Below the pieces are notes generated by a model, which was not told where the DNA came from, searched no databases, and saw only the letters and a list, made by a program, of their open reading frames with translations. Both the position numbers and the translations under genes were made by a program. From a virus: a stretch of DNA of 49,964 bases. The stretch spans positions 1-49,964 of IMG/VR virus record IMGVR_UViG_3300036800_000220, one strand, 5' to 3'. Below, piece after piece: positions 22,390-29,719 of this stretch. How positions within the stretch are numbered: position 1 is the first letter of the stretch; every line of letters starts with the position of its first letter.

Positions 22390-22682
22390 CGACGGAGATT
22401 GCCGGTTTTCGCCGGCTTACAGGCACTCAGAAGCGGGCGCTTTTGAACCTCGCTCATACAGATCGAGCGCTCCCGTTCTTCGCTGGGTGGTCAGTTGGCG
22501 GCCTGATCCTGAACGCGCGGACTGTTGACGCGCTCGTCGTGCGGGGTCTGGCGAAGACCGAAGCGCAGAATGTCCCGGGCCGCCGCGGCATCCTGCGGAC
22601 CGCCGGCGGAATGGCGCAGGTCGTCGTGATCACGAGCGCGGGGCGCGAGGCCGCCAATCGGATCGCGGAGCAGTGCGCATGA
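22386..22682 (+). CDS. Hypothetical protein, winged-helix-like
   Basis: A 98-residue protein (GTQKRALLNLAHTDRALPFF, then LNARTVDALVVRGLAKTEAQ and VVVITSAGREAANRI). The pattern helix, 'TVDALVVRGLA', beta hairpin, 'ITSAGREAA' is that of a small winged-helix domain similar to MarR-like wings. DNA binding is plausible, not proven. Confidence 0.5.
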   Translation: MTTEIAGFRRLTGTQKRALLNLAHTDRALPFFAGWSVGGLILNARTVDALVVRGLAKTEAQNVPGRRGILRTAGGMAQVVVITSAGREAANRIAEQCA

Positions 22683-23071
22683 GCGCCAACGCCGGCCGCC
22701 CGGATCTCGACCTCCTCCTCCGCGCACAGCACATCCCTGTCGGCGAGCCGATCTTCTACCTTCGCGCCCGAGATCCCGGCGCCGAAACCGGCGTCCGCGC
22801 CTGGGCCGCCAGGGCGTTCGAGCTGGGTGCGCCGGCGGCCGTCATCGAGCAGGGCCTGCAGCAGGCCGACGCCATCGCGAGCTGGCCCGAAAAGCGGCTG
22901 CCCGACGTCCACCACCTCAAGCGCCACGAGATCCTGCAGCTCGAATACCAGCTGCGCCGGCGCGCCTGGCGCGCACGGGAGGACGGGGGGCCGACCGAGA
23001 CCGCGATCCTGCTCGCCGAGCAGCGTGGCTACGCCCGCGCCCTGAGCGAGCTCCGCAGGGGAGGGATTTGA
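22679..23071 (+). CDS. Hypothetical helical protein
   Basis: A 130-residue protein from the ATG at 22679. It has LRAQHIPVGEPIFYLRARDP early, then a long helical part (FELGAPAAVIEQGLQQADAI, WPEKRLPDVHHLKRHEILQL) and a C-terminal coiled stretch. Nothing identifies a family. Overlaps neighbours by 1 to 4 bp. Confidence 0.5.
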   Translation: MSANAGRPDLDLLLRAQHIPVGEPIFYLRARDPGAETGVRAWAARAFELGAPAAVIEQGLQQADAIASWPEKRLPDVHHLKRHEILQLEYQLRRRAWRAREDGGPTETAILLAEQRGYARALSELRRGGI

Positions 23072-23382
23072 TGAGCCAGGGCGCGTCAGGAGATTTCGTC
23101 GAGTACGTCGGGCCGCCGATGCTGGCGCGTTATAACGGCCCCAATTTCGAAGTGGTGCCTGCTCCCGCGCCGGGGTTCCTTGCGCGCGTCGATGGGGAAG
23201 CGGGGCTCTGCCACTGCGGCCAGTCGAGCCTTCTGATCATCCACCTGGAAGGGTGGGACCCGGCCTGGTGTGTGCGCCTTTGGCAGCCCGTCCTTCGACC
23301 AAAGGCCGAGGTGCTGGCTTCGCTCCTCGCGCCCGCGCCCACCGAGCCGGCTGAACGCGAGCGCGTGAGGGAGCCGGCGTGA
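23071..23382 (+). CDS. Hypothetical protein preceding HerA-like ATPase
   Basis: A 103-residue protein (FVEYVGPPMLARYNGPNFEV, then CHCGQSSLLIIHLEGWDPAW and CVRLWQPVLRP). The paired CxC and later Cys could bind metal. It is translationally coupled to the ATPase gene (GTGA overlap). Function unknown. Confidence 0.5.
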   Translation: MSQGASGDFVEYVGPPMLARYNGPNFEVVPAPAPGFLARVDGEAGLCHCGQSSLLIIHLEGWDPAWCVRLWQPVLRPKAEVLASLLAPAPTEPAERERVREPA

Positions 23383-24596
23383 ACGCGCTTTCCCGCATCG
23401 ATGCGGCCGAGGCCTCGAGCGTCTCGGTGCGTCTGCCGATTGGCGAGCGCGCCGGCGGCGCGCCACTCGAGATCGACCTCGACAAGCTGATGGTCGGTCG
23501 GTGCCTGATCCAGGGCAGCTCCGGCGCCGGCAAGAGCCAGACGATACGCCGGGTCCTCGAGGAGGCCTTCGAGTACCTGACGGTGATGATCGTCGATCCG
23601 GAGGGCGAGTTCGAGAACCTCGCCCGCCACGTCGGCGCGACCACCATCATCGGCGCGGAGCTCGCCGCGGACGGCCTCACGGCCGCCGCCGCGCGCGGTC
23701 GCCATCACCGCCTGCCGCTGCATCTCGACCTCTCCGACCTCGCGCCGGACGAGCGCATCTCCAAGGCGGCCGCCTTCTTCGCCGGCCTCCTGGGAAGTCC
23801 CAGGGAGGGCTGGGCGAACACAGTCCTGGTGGCGATAGACGAGGCGCACCTGCTCGCGCCGCACCTGGCCGCGACCTCGCGCGACGCCGAAGTGCGCCGC
23901 CTTGGCGTCAGCACGCTGACCGAGCTCTGCGCGCGCGGGCGCAAGCGTGGAATCTCCGTTCTCGTGGCGACCCAGAGGCTTGCCAAGCTGGCCAGCTCCG
24001 TCACCAGCGAACTGCACAATGCGCTGATCGGACTGAACGTGTTCGACCGCGACGTCGCGCGGGCGGCCGACATCCTCGGGTTTTCTGGCGACCAGGCGCA
24101 GCGCCTTCGCCTGCTCGAGCCGGGCGAATTCTTCGCGTTCGGGCCGGCGCTCTCCCGGGTTCCGGTCAAGGCGCGGATCGGCGCCACGGTGACGATGCCG
24201 GCGGGAGCAGCGCCGCAGATCCAAGCGCCGGCTGACATTTCTCCCGAGCAGGCGCGGGCGCTCCTGGCGCTGGACGCCCTGCAGGAGACGGGGGCTGTCC
24301 CTCGCAACCTGACGGGGCGCGGCGCCGCTCGGGCGATCGACGGCTTTCTTCTGGATCCGGCGGCCGGAGCCGCCATCCGGATCATCGAGGCGCTGCGCCC
24401 GATCGCCCCGAACGCGACCACCTCGGCCGAGCTCGCACGGGCGCTGTCGCTGAACCTCGAGCAGGTCGACCAGGGGCTGGATCTTCTCCTGCAGGCCGGC
24501 GCGGTCGACGCGATGCCCCGTGGCGATGGCCGCATCGCCCGCCTCGCGGCGCGTCTGCGGCTGCGCTCGGTCGACGCGAACGTCGTGAGCCTGTGA
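23379..24596 (+). CDS. HerA/FtsK-fold hexameric ATPase
   Basis: A 405-residue P-loop ATPase of the HerA (DUF87-type) branch. Walker A is GSSGAGKS at 46-53, followed by the HerA-typical MIVDPEGEFENL at 70-81. Walker B is VLVAIDEAHLL at 149-159, then ARGRKRGISVLVATQRLAKL at 185-204, where the family has its arginine-finger and sensor region. The C-terminal 150 residues look like two winged-helix-type segments. HerA proteins are ring-shaped DNA translocases; archaeal forms work with NurA nuclease and some bacterial forms act in antiphage defence. No nuclease partner is adjacent. It is coupled to the seven-repeat DNA-binding gene, its likely partner. Confidence 0.8.
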   Translation: MNALSRIDAAEASSVSVRLPIGERAGGAPLEIDLDKLMVGRCLIQGSSGAGKSQTIRRVLEEAFEYLTVMIVDPEGEFENLARHVGATTIIGAELAADGLTAAAARGRHHRLPLHLDLSDLAPDERISKAAAFFAGLLGSPREGWANTVLVAIDEAHLLAPHLAATSRDAEVRRLGVSTLTELCARGRKRGISVLVATQRLAKLASSVTSELHNALIGLNVFDRDVARAADILGFSGDQAQRLRLLEPGEFFAFGPALSRVPVKARIGATVTMPAGAAPQIQAPADISPEQARALLALDALQETGAVPRNLTGRGAARAIDGFLLDPAAGAAIRIIEALRPIAPNATTSAELARALSLNLEQVDQGLDLLLQAGAVDAMPRGDGRIARLAARLRLRSVDANVVSL

Positions 24597-25858
24597 TGGA
24601 CGCCGCAGACCTCGAGCCCCAGATCGTCGAACTCGTCGCCGTTCCCGCGCCGGTGCTAGCCGGCGCGGTCCGTGAGCTGGCCTTTCGCGCCAACGCGTGG
24701 CTTCCGCAGGAAGACGCCCAGCTGCGCGAGCTCTTCGCGGCCGACGCGCCGATCGGCGAGATGGCCGAAGCGATCGGGCGCCGGTTCCAGGCGGTGCGCC
24801 AGAGAATCTGCACGCTCGGCCTGCGCCGCAACAGCCAGCGTCCGTGGTCCGAGCTCGAGGACGCGGAGGTCCTGCGTCGCTATGGGCCTGAGACCGCCGC
24901 AGCCATCGCCCAGGATCTGGGGCGCGGCGTGCCTGCGATCTACAATCGCGCGCGCCTGCTTGGGATGGCGGAGGCCATCGCTCCGGACTGGACCGCCTGG
25001 GAGGATGCCCAGCTGCGCGCCGGCTACGCCCAGGGCGCGCCGGTCGCACAGATCGCGGTGATCATCGGGCGCTCATACTCGGGGGCAAACAGCCGCGCGT
25101 ACGAGCTGCGCCTGCGTCACCTCTATCAGCCGGTCGGCTGGTCGGCGGAGGAGCTCACGCGCGCCCTGGCTCTCGCCCACGAGGGACACCGTTACCTCGA
25201 GGTGATCGAGCTGCTGGTCGCGGAGGGGTTTCCGCGGCGCACGAAGCTGGGGCTCGGCCCGATGCTGAAGCGCCTTGGTTATGGCCGTGGCTGGGGGCGT
25301 CGCTGGGCTGCGGAGGAAGACGATCTGCTCCGCCGCGCCTATTCCCGTGGGGACAGCCTTCGCGAGCTCGGCCGCAGCCTCAACCGGCCGCCAGGGTCCC
25401 TGCGCTGGCGTGCAGAGGCGCTGGAGCTCCGCGGCAGCCACCCCAACCACGACGGGTTCCGTCAGGGCCCGTGCTGGACGCCCAAGGAGGATGCGCGTCT
25501 CCGGGAGGTCTACGGCAAGATAAAGACTTCAGAGCTCCCTGCACTCTTCGGGAGGCCGAAAGGCGGCATCTTCCAGCGCGCCTTCCACCTGGGGATCCGC
25601 CACGGCTACTGGCGTCCGTACGCGGAAGACGAGGTCCGAGCGATCCGGATCGCGTGGAAGCGCGGGATCGGGGTGACCGACCTGGCGGTCGCGCTCGGGC
25701 GCAACCCGCAGGCGATCTACAAGCAGCTCGACCGGCTGAATCTCTCGTTCTCCGATCCCGCGCGGCCCGTGGCTTCCTCCCGGGCCCGGCGCGCCAAGCG
25801 CGCGGCGCCTCTTTCCCTATCCCAGATCCTGCAGCTCGAGGAGGCTGAACCTGCATGA
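24596..25858 (+). CDS. Seven-repeat Myb/GcrA-like DNA-binding protein
   Basis: A 420-residue protein built from seven HTH-like repeats of about 43 residues, at roughly 35-78, 84-124, 132-174, 182-228 (divergent), 237-279, 294-336 and 339-383. Each has a leading Trp, an acidic pair, an LR..Y helix, an (I/L)A..(I/L)GR turn and a recognition-type helix ending LGL/LRL, as in 'WTAWEDAQLRAGY...IAVIIGRS...SRAYELRL'. The pattern resembles SANT/Myb domains and the N-terminal DNA-binding domain of Caulobacter GcrA. Seven tandem copies would read a long or repeated site. The ATG at 24596 overlaps the HerA-like stop, suggesting one complex. Confidence 0.7.
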   Translation: MDAADLEPQIVELVAVPAPVLAGAVRELAFRANAWLPQEDAQLRELFAADAPIGEMAEAIGRRFQAVRQRICTLGLRRNSQRPWSELEDAEVLRRYGPETAAAIAQDLGRGVPAIYNRARLLGMAEAIAPDWTAWEDAQLRAGYAQGAPVAQIAVIIGRSYSGANSRAYELRLRHLYQPVGWSAEELTRALALAHEGHRYLEVIELLVAEGFPRRTKLGLGPMLKRLGYGRGWGRRWAAEEDDLLRRAYSRGDSLRELGRSLNRPPGSLRWRAEALELRGSHPNHDGFRQGPCWTPKEDARLREVYGKIKTSELPALFGRPKGGIFQRAFHLGIRHGYWRPYAEDEVRAIRIAWKRGIGVTDLAVALGRNPQAIYKQLDRLNLSFSDPARPVASSRARRAKRAAPLSLSQILQLEEAEPA

Positions 25859-26109
25859 CCCTTCGCCTGCAGATCGAACCGACCGACCGGATCGTCGAAA
25901 TCGCGGTCGCCGGCGGCGGATCCGTCCCTGCCCGCGCATGGCAGGGGGTCATGGAGGACGGGACGAACGTCGTCCTCCTCGTCACCCGTGTCGCTGTGTC
26001 CAAGGACGCGCCGGCCGCGGCCCAGGCCCGGTTTGCCGAAGCGCTGACCGAGGTCGCGCCGGCGCGTCCGGAGGTCATTCGCGCCTTCGACCTGAGGCTG
26101 ATCCTGTGA
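25855..26109 (+). CDS. Hypothetical protein
   Basis: An 84-residue protein of beta then helical character (LRLQIEPTDRIVEIAVAGGG, then DGTNVVLLVTRVAVSKDAPA and FAEALTEVAPARPEVI). Coupled by 4 bp to the seven-repeat gene and to the next gene. No family recognised. Confidence 0.5.
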   Translation: MTLRLQIEPTDRIVEIAVAGGGSVPARAWQGVMEDGTNVVLLVTRVAVSKDAPAAAQARFAEALTEVAPARPEVIRAFDLRLIL

Positions 26110-26366
26110 GCGCCGCCGAGACTGCGGCGGCCGAGCCGGACCGCGCGCGGATCCTTCACCGCCTCGAGCACGCCTTTGCGCCGTCAGGCGTCTGCGGCTT
26201 CTACCACCCCGATGATGCGGCGCTCCTGCGCCAGATGTCCAAGGAGGGCCTCGTCGAGTGCTGGTGGGGCGAGGGCCACGACCGCAGCGTCATGCTCGCT
26301 AAGCTTCGGCCCGAGTCACGCGCCGCCGGCGTGGCGTCTCCCTCTCGACCAGGAGGCGCGGCGTGA
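26106..26366 (+). CDS. Hypothetical protein
   Basis: An 86-residue protein from the GTG at 26106. RILHRLEHAFAPSGVCGFYH followed by PDDAALLRQMSKEGLVECWW reads as a small winged-helix-like domain, with a short disordered tail. It could be another small DNA-binding protein. No family recognised. Confidence 0.45.
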   Translation: MSAAETAAAEPDRARILHRLEHAFAPSGVCGFYHPDDAALLRQMSKEGLVECWWGEGHDRSVMLAKLRPESRAAGVASPSRPGGAA

Positions 26367-26734
26367 AGGCCTGGCGTGTCAAGTTTCGCCGCTTCAGCTT
26401 GGCGTCTATCGTCGAAGCGCCGACGCGGTCTGCAGCTCGGATGTCTTCTGCCCAGAACGCCATAGACGCCGGTCATTACGTGCGTGGCGGAGTGGGCAAT
26501 GCGCTCCGCGACTGCGAGTACGTGCGGAGAGCGCCAGCGCACGATCGGCCCGATCCGCCGCCGACGCCGGAGCCAGACTACCGCGCTGAGATGCAGCTGC
26601 CTGGGGGCAAGACCTGCGGCGACTGCGTCCACTGCGAGCGCTGCTGCGCCATCTTCGGCCATGCGCCCACCGATACGAGCTGCGACTGGTGGCCGAGCCG
26701 CTATCGTGAAGGCGCTGTTGGAAGCGTCGCGTGA
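26363..26734 (+). CDS. Phage protein with C-terminal cysteine cluster
   Basis: A 123-residue protein. The C-terminus (GKTCGDCVHCERCCAIFG, then DTSCDWWPSRY) matches a common phage motif, C-x2-C-x2-C-x2-C-C followed by CD-W-P-x-R(Y/F), likely a zinc or other metal site. The N-terminal half is basic and includes NAIDAGHYVRGGVGNALRDC. Function unknown; the motif is widespread in phage early regions. Confidence 0.6.
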   Translation: MKAWRVKFRRFSLASIVEAPTRSAARMSSAQNAIDAGHYVRGGVGNALRDCEYVRRAPAHDRPDPPPTPEPDYRAEMQLPGGKTCGDCVHCERCCAIFGHAPTDTSCDWWPSRYREGAVGSVA

Positions 26735-27033
26735 TGCCCTGCACCCAAGTTCGACTCCCCGGCGGCCAGGTTGCCATCGTCTGCGGACCACGGAGCCGAC
26801 CCAAGCGGTGCGCCTGCGGAAGCGGCCGGCCGGCGGATCGGCTGTGCGACTGGAAGTTGCCCGAGGGAGGCACATGCGACGCGCCGTTGTGCTCGGCCTG
26901 CACCCACGTCCCGGCGCCGAACAGGCCTGCCGGCAGAAATGGCGCGCCCTTGCGCTGGTCATCAAGGCGAAGCTGGAAGCGGTCAGCGCCGGCATCACCA
27001 CCGTCGAGGACGAGTTCCTCGCCCAGACCATGA
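26734..27033 (+). CDS. Zinc-cluster protein overlapping the next gene
   Basis: A 99-residue frame from the ATG at 26734. Its first 55 residues carry CGPRSRPKRCACGSG, LCDWKLPEGGTCDAP and LCSACTH, the pattern of a common small phage protein that usually ends with a further C-x-x-H. Here the last 45 residues read as low-complexity Arg/Ser/Pro because the next gene runs in another frame from 26874. Either the genes truly overlap by 160 bp or the 3' part has shifted frame. Confidence 0.5.
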   Translation: MPCTQVRLPGGQVAIVCGPRSRPKRCACGSGRPADRLCDWKLPEGGTCDAPLCSACTHVPAPNRPAGRNGAPLRWSSRRSWKRSAPASPPSRTSSSPRP

Positions 27034-27134
27034 TGGGCGACGGACGCACCGTGGGCGAGGTCGTGCAGCCCCAGCTCGAGGAGCACCTGCGTGTCGGGGG
27101 ACCGGTCACGCTCAGGCTGGAGGGGCCGCGGTGA
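26874..27134 (+). CDS. Conserved phage protein (VIKAKLEAV type)
   Basis: An 86-residue protein with a strong ribosome site (GAGGGAGG before the ATG). The core (WRALALVIKAKLEAVSAGIT, then VEDEFLAQTMMGDGRTVGE) matches a protein often seen in proteobacterial phages and prophages, with no known function. Its start lies within the preceding zinc-cluster frame. Confidence 0.7.
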   Translation: MRRAVVLGLHPRPGAEQACRQKWRALALVIKAKLEAVSAGITTVEDEFLAQTMMGDGRTVGEVVQPQLEEHLRVGGPVTLRLEGPR

Positions 27135-27406
27135 AGGAACGCGAGATCCGCGTGCGCGCGAGTCAGGTCGCGCAGATAGCGGCAGGGATCTGCGTCAACG
27201 TGCTGAATCTCGGTCTCGACGGCGACGAGGATCAGGCGAACATGGTCGCCGCGATCGACGACCTTCTCGACGAGGCCGCCGAGCTGGTCGAGCGGTTGCA
27301 CGAACTCGCCCCGTCCACGTCCGCGCTTCGGGAAACCTTGGTCGCGGCGGCCGCCGAGTGGGACTCGGCGAAGGCGCGCGGCGAGAGGAGCCGCCCGCGT
27401 GAGTGA
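27131..27406 (+). CDS. Hypothetical helical protein
   Basis: A 91-residue protein from the GTG at 27131. It is almost wholly helical and acidic (MVAAIDDLLDEAAELVERLH) with a short basic end, and may form a coiled-coil dimer. No family recognised. Overlaps neighbours by 4 and 8 bp. Confidence 0.5.
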   Translation: MKEREIRVRASQVAQIAAGICVNVLNLGLDGDEDQANMVAAIDDLLDEAAELVERLHELAPSTSALRETLVAAAAEWDSAKARGERSRPRE

Positions 27407-27641
27407 GCGACCCAGCTATCCCCGAATCCCGTGCTCGATCCCGTTCTGCCGGCGCGGCACGACGATCTATGAGCCGGGCTACGAGATCATCTGCGGCAAG
27501 CATTGGCGGCTGGCGGACCGCGCGCTCAGGCGCCTGCATTCCCGGGCCGTGCGGCTCGGCCGAAACAGGCTCGCGCACCTTCTCTGGGCGAGGCGCATCA
27601 AGCCGCAGATCATCGAGCGGGCCGCCGGGGCGAGCGCATGA
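27399..27641 (+). CDS. Conserved small phage protein (IICGKHWRL type)
   Basis: An 80-residue basic protein with IPCSIPFCRRGTT, IICGKHWRLADRALRRLHSR and LLWARRIKPQIIERAAG. This arrangement, a C-x-x-x-C pair plus CGKHWR followed by Arg-rich helices, recurs in alphaproteobacterial phages. The Cys/His residues could form one zinc site. Function unknown. Confidence 0.65.
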   Translation: MSERPSYPRIPCSIPFCRRGTTIYEPGYEIICGKHWRLADRALRRLHSRAVRLGRNRLAHLLWARRIKPQIIERAAGASA

Positions 27642-27949
27642 GCGGCTGGAAAAACGGCGATCTACTCGGCGGTCGCGCGCGTCGAGGCTGCCCGAACTGT
27701 GGTGGTACGCTCTACGACTGGGGCTGCGGCTGGTCCGCGTTTTCCAATTGCTACGTGCTCGAATGGAAATGCCATGGCGGCTGCGACGTTGGGCTCGGCG
27801 AGCGCCTGAGCAGCGATGAGCTGCGCTCGGTGCGCGCCGGCGACCAGCGCGCGGTAGACGACGCTGCGGCTCGGTTAGAAGGGCGTCCCCGGTGGATCGC
27901 CTGGTGGTTTCCTCACGCCGGCAATTCCTTGAAGTCGGCTTGGCGATGA
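27638..27949 (+). CDS. Small zinc-ribbon-like protein
   Basis: A 103-residue protein from the ATG at 27638. GCPNCGGTLYDWGCGW at about 17-32, followed by CYVLEWKCHGGCDVGLGERL, gives two Cys pairs in a treble-clef or zinc-ribbon arrangement. The C-terminal part is helical with a Trp-rich end. No exact family recognised. Confidence 0.5.
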   Translation: MSGWKNGDLLGGRARRGCPNCGGTLYDWGCGWSAFSNCYVLEWKCHGGCDVGLGERLSSDELRSVRAGDQRAVDDAAARLEGRPRWIAWWFPHAGNSLKSAWR

Positions 27950-28074
27950 GCCCCCGGCCGAACCAATCGCCTCCCGTCGGCCAGGACGCCTTCGTCCTGC
28001 AGCTGGCCGGCGTTCTTGCGCGGATCGCCGCCAAGCGTCAGCGTGAGGCGCAGCAGCCGCCCCCCACGAGGTGA
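27946..28074 (+). CDS. Short protein upstream of serine recombinase
   Basis: A 42-residue frame from the ATG at 27946 (TGA overlap with the previous gene) ending one base before the recombinase start codon. A helical core (DAFVLQLAGVLARIAAKRQR) with a basic end. Position immediately before the large serine recombinase makes a directionality factor one possibility; there is no sequence proof. Confidence 0.4.
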   Translation: MSPRPNQSPPVGQDAFVLQLAGVLARIAAKRQREAQQPPPTR

Positions 28075-28075
28075 C

Positions 28076-29719
28076 ATGCGAGTCGCGCTCTACGCCCGCT
28101 ATTCGACCGACCTGCAGTCGGAGACCTCAGCCGACGACCAGCTGGCGGCTCTGCGCAAGGTGGTCGCCGCCCGGGGCTGGACCGAGGTCGGGACCTACGT
28201 CGACGAGGGGATAAGCGGGGCCGCGCTCGCAACACGGCCAGGCGTGCGCGAACTGATGCGCGCCGCGAGCGCCGGCGGCGTGGATGTCGTGATGACCGAG
28301 GCGCTCGATCGCCTCAGCCGCGGCCAGGCGGACACCGCCCGCCTTTTCGAGCTGCTGACCTGGGCCGGCGTTCGTCTCGAGACGCTGGGATCCGGCGTGG
28401 TCACCAAGCTCCACGTCGGGCTCGAGGGGACCATGAACAGCCTCTTCCTCGACGAGCTGGCCAAGAAGACGCGCCGCGGCCTGATCGGGCGGGTGGAGGC
28501 GGGTTTTTCCGGCGGCGGCCGCTGCTACGGCTACGACATCGCCGCCAAAGGCGTCCTGGCGGTCAATCCGGACCAGGCCGGCGTCATCGCGCGGATCTTC
28601 CGGCAGTACGCGGCAGGCGCGTCGGCCTGCGCGATCGCGCAGGCCCTCAACGCTGAGGGCGTCGCGCCGCCTCGAGGCGAGCGCTGGCGCGCCAGCACCA
28701 TCATGGGGGACCGCCGGGCCCAGGATGGGATCCTCTGGCAAGAGCTCTACATCGGCGTGCGGATCTTCAACCGCCGGCGATTCCGCAAGCATCCGGAGAC
28801 CGGCCGGCGCAGCTCGGTGCTCAACCCGGCCGCCGAGTGGATCCGCAAACCCGCGTCGGAGCTGCGGATCCTCGACGATGAGCTGTGGGAAGCCGCCCGG
28901 GCGCGCGAGAGGGCCATCACCAGCTCGCCTCGGCCGACATCGCCCAGGCCCAAGCGCCTGCTCTCCGGACTGCTCCGCTGCAGCCTGTGCGGCGGTCAGA
29001 TGTGGCTGCAGGGGCCAAGGTACATCTGCTCGAGCCGGCGCGATGGCGCAGGCTGCGCCAACGGCAAGGCGATCGCCGCGCGGACCGTCGAAACCCGGGT
29101 CCTCGAGGGGATCCGCGCGCGGCTGCTGGCGCCCGAGGTGATCGCGGCGGCCGTGCGCGACTATCGCGCCGACATGGAGGCCGCGCGGTCGGCCGCCGTG
29201 AGCGAGCGAGCGCCGATCGAGCGCGAGCTCGCGGAGATCCAGCGCCGGATCGACCGGGCGGCCGAGAGCTACGATCGGGGGCTGTTCGAGATCGACGAGC
29301 TCGAGATCCGGCTGCGGCCCTTACGGGCGAGGCAGGCTGAGCTGCGCGCGCGCCTGGCGCTGGTGGACGAGCCGCAGCCCGTCCGGCTGCATCCCAAGGC
29401 GGCGGACTACTATGCGGCCCTGGCGGCGGACCTCGTCCAGTTCCTCGAGGGCGAGGACGCCGGCGAGGCGCGGGATCTGATCCGCAGCGCGATCGAGGCC
29501 GTGGACTTCATCCCACTCGAGGGAATGGGGAAGTTCGACCTGCAGGTGCATGGTCAGCTGGCGGCCCTGCTCGGGATTTCCGAGCGGGGCCGCCAGTCTG
29601 ACGGGGTAGTGGGTGCGGGGACCCGATTTGGGCAGACCGTCACATCTGCGCCTGGCGCGCTGCGCGTTTCGTTCTTCGTTCGATCGGACCGTTTTCAGCG
29701 ACAGGTCAGGGCCCGGTGA
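28076..29719 (+). CDS. Large serine recombinase/integrase
   Basis: A 547-residue serine integrase. The resolvase-type catalytic domain (1-150) has YARYSTDLQ with nucleophile Ser10, the DEGISG block and EALDRLSRG. It is followed by the recombinase domain (about 165-275, GLIGRVEAGFSGGGRCYGYD), a zinc-ribbon domain (LRCSLCGGQM, then CSSRRDGAGC) and a coiled-coil C-terminal part (ERELAEIQRRIDRAAESYDR). ATG at 28076 with GAGGTG upstream. It is the last gene of the rightward operon and converges on the methylase with a 14-bp overlap. A second, tyrosine-type recombinase is present at 13653-14684. Confidence 0.93.
   Translation: MRVALYARYSTDLQSETSADDQLAALRKVVAARGWTEVGTYVDEGISGAALATRPGVRELMRAASAGGVDVVMTEALDRLSRGQADTARLFELLTWAGVRLETLGSGVVTKLHVGLEGTMNSLFLDELAKKTRRGLIGRVEAGFSGGGRCYGYDIAAKGVLAVNPDQAGVIARIFRQYAAGASACAIAQALNAEGVAPPRGERWRASTIMGDRRAQDGILWQELYIGVRIFNRRRFRKHPETGRRSSVLNPAAEWIRKPASELRILDDELWEAARARERAITSSPRPTSPRPKRLLSGLLRCSLCGGQMWLQGPRYICSSRRDGAGCANGKAIAARTVETRVLEGIRARLLAPEVIAAAVRDYRADMEAARSAAVSERAPIERELAEIQRRIDRAAESYDRGLFEIDELEIRLRPLRARQAELRARLALVDEPQPVRLHPKAADYYAALAADLVQFLEGEDAGEARDLIRSAIEAVDFIPLEGMGKFDLQVHGQLAALLGISERGRQSDGVVGAGTRFGQTVTSAPGALRVSFFVRSDRFQRQVRAR

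Noticed and set aside
23379-24596. HerA-type ATPase as part of a known antiphage defence operon (HerA-SIR2 or HerA-DUF4297)
   Set aside because: Neither neighbour has SIR2, DUF4297 or nuclease motifs; the partner is a repeat HTH protein.
23130-25049. 639-codon open frame on minus strand
   Set aside because: Opposite the HerA-like and repeat-protein genes, which have strong motifs. No domain and no ribosome site.
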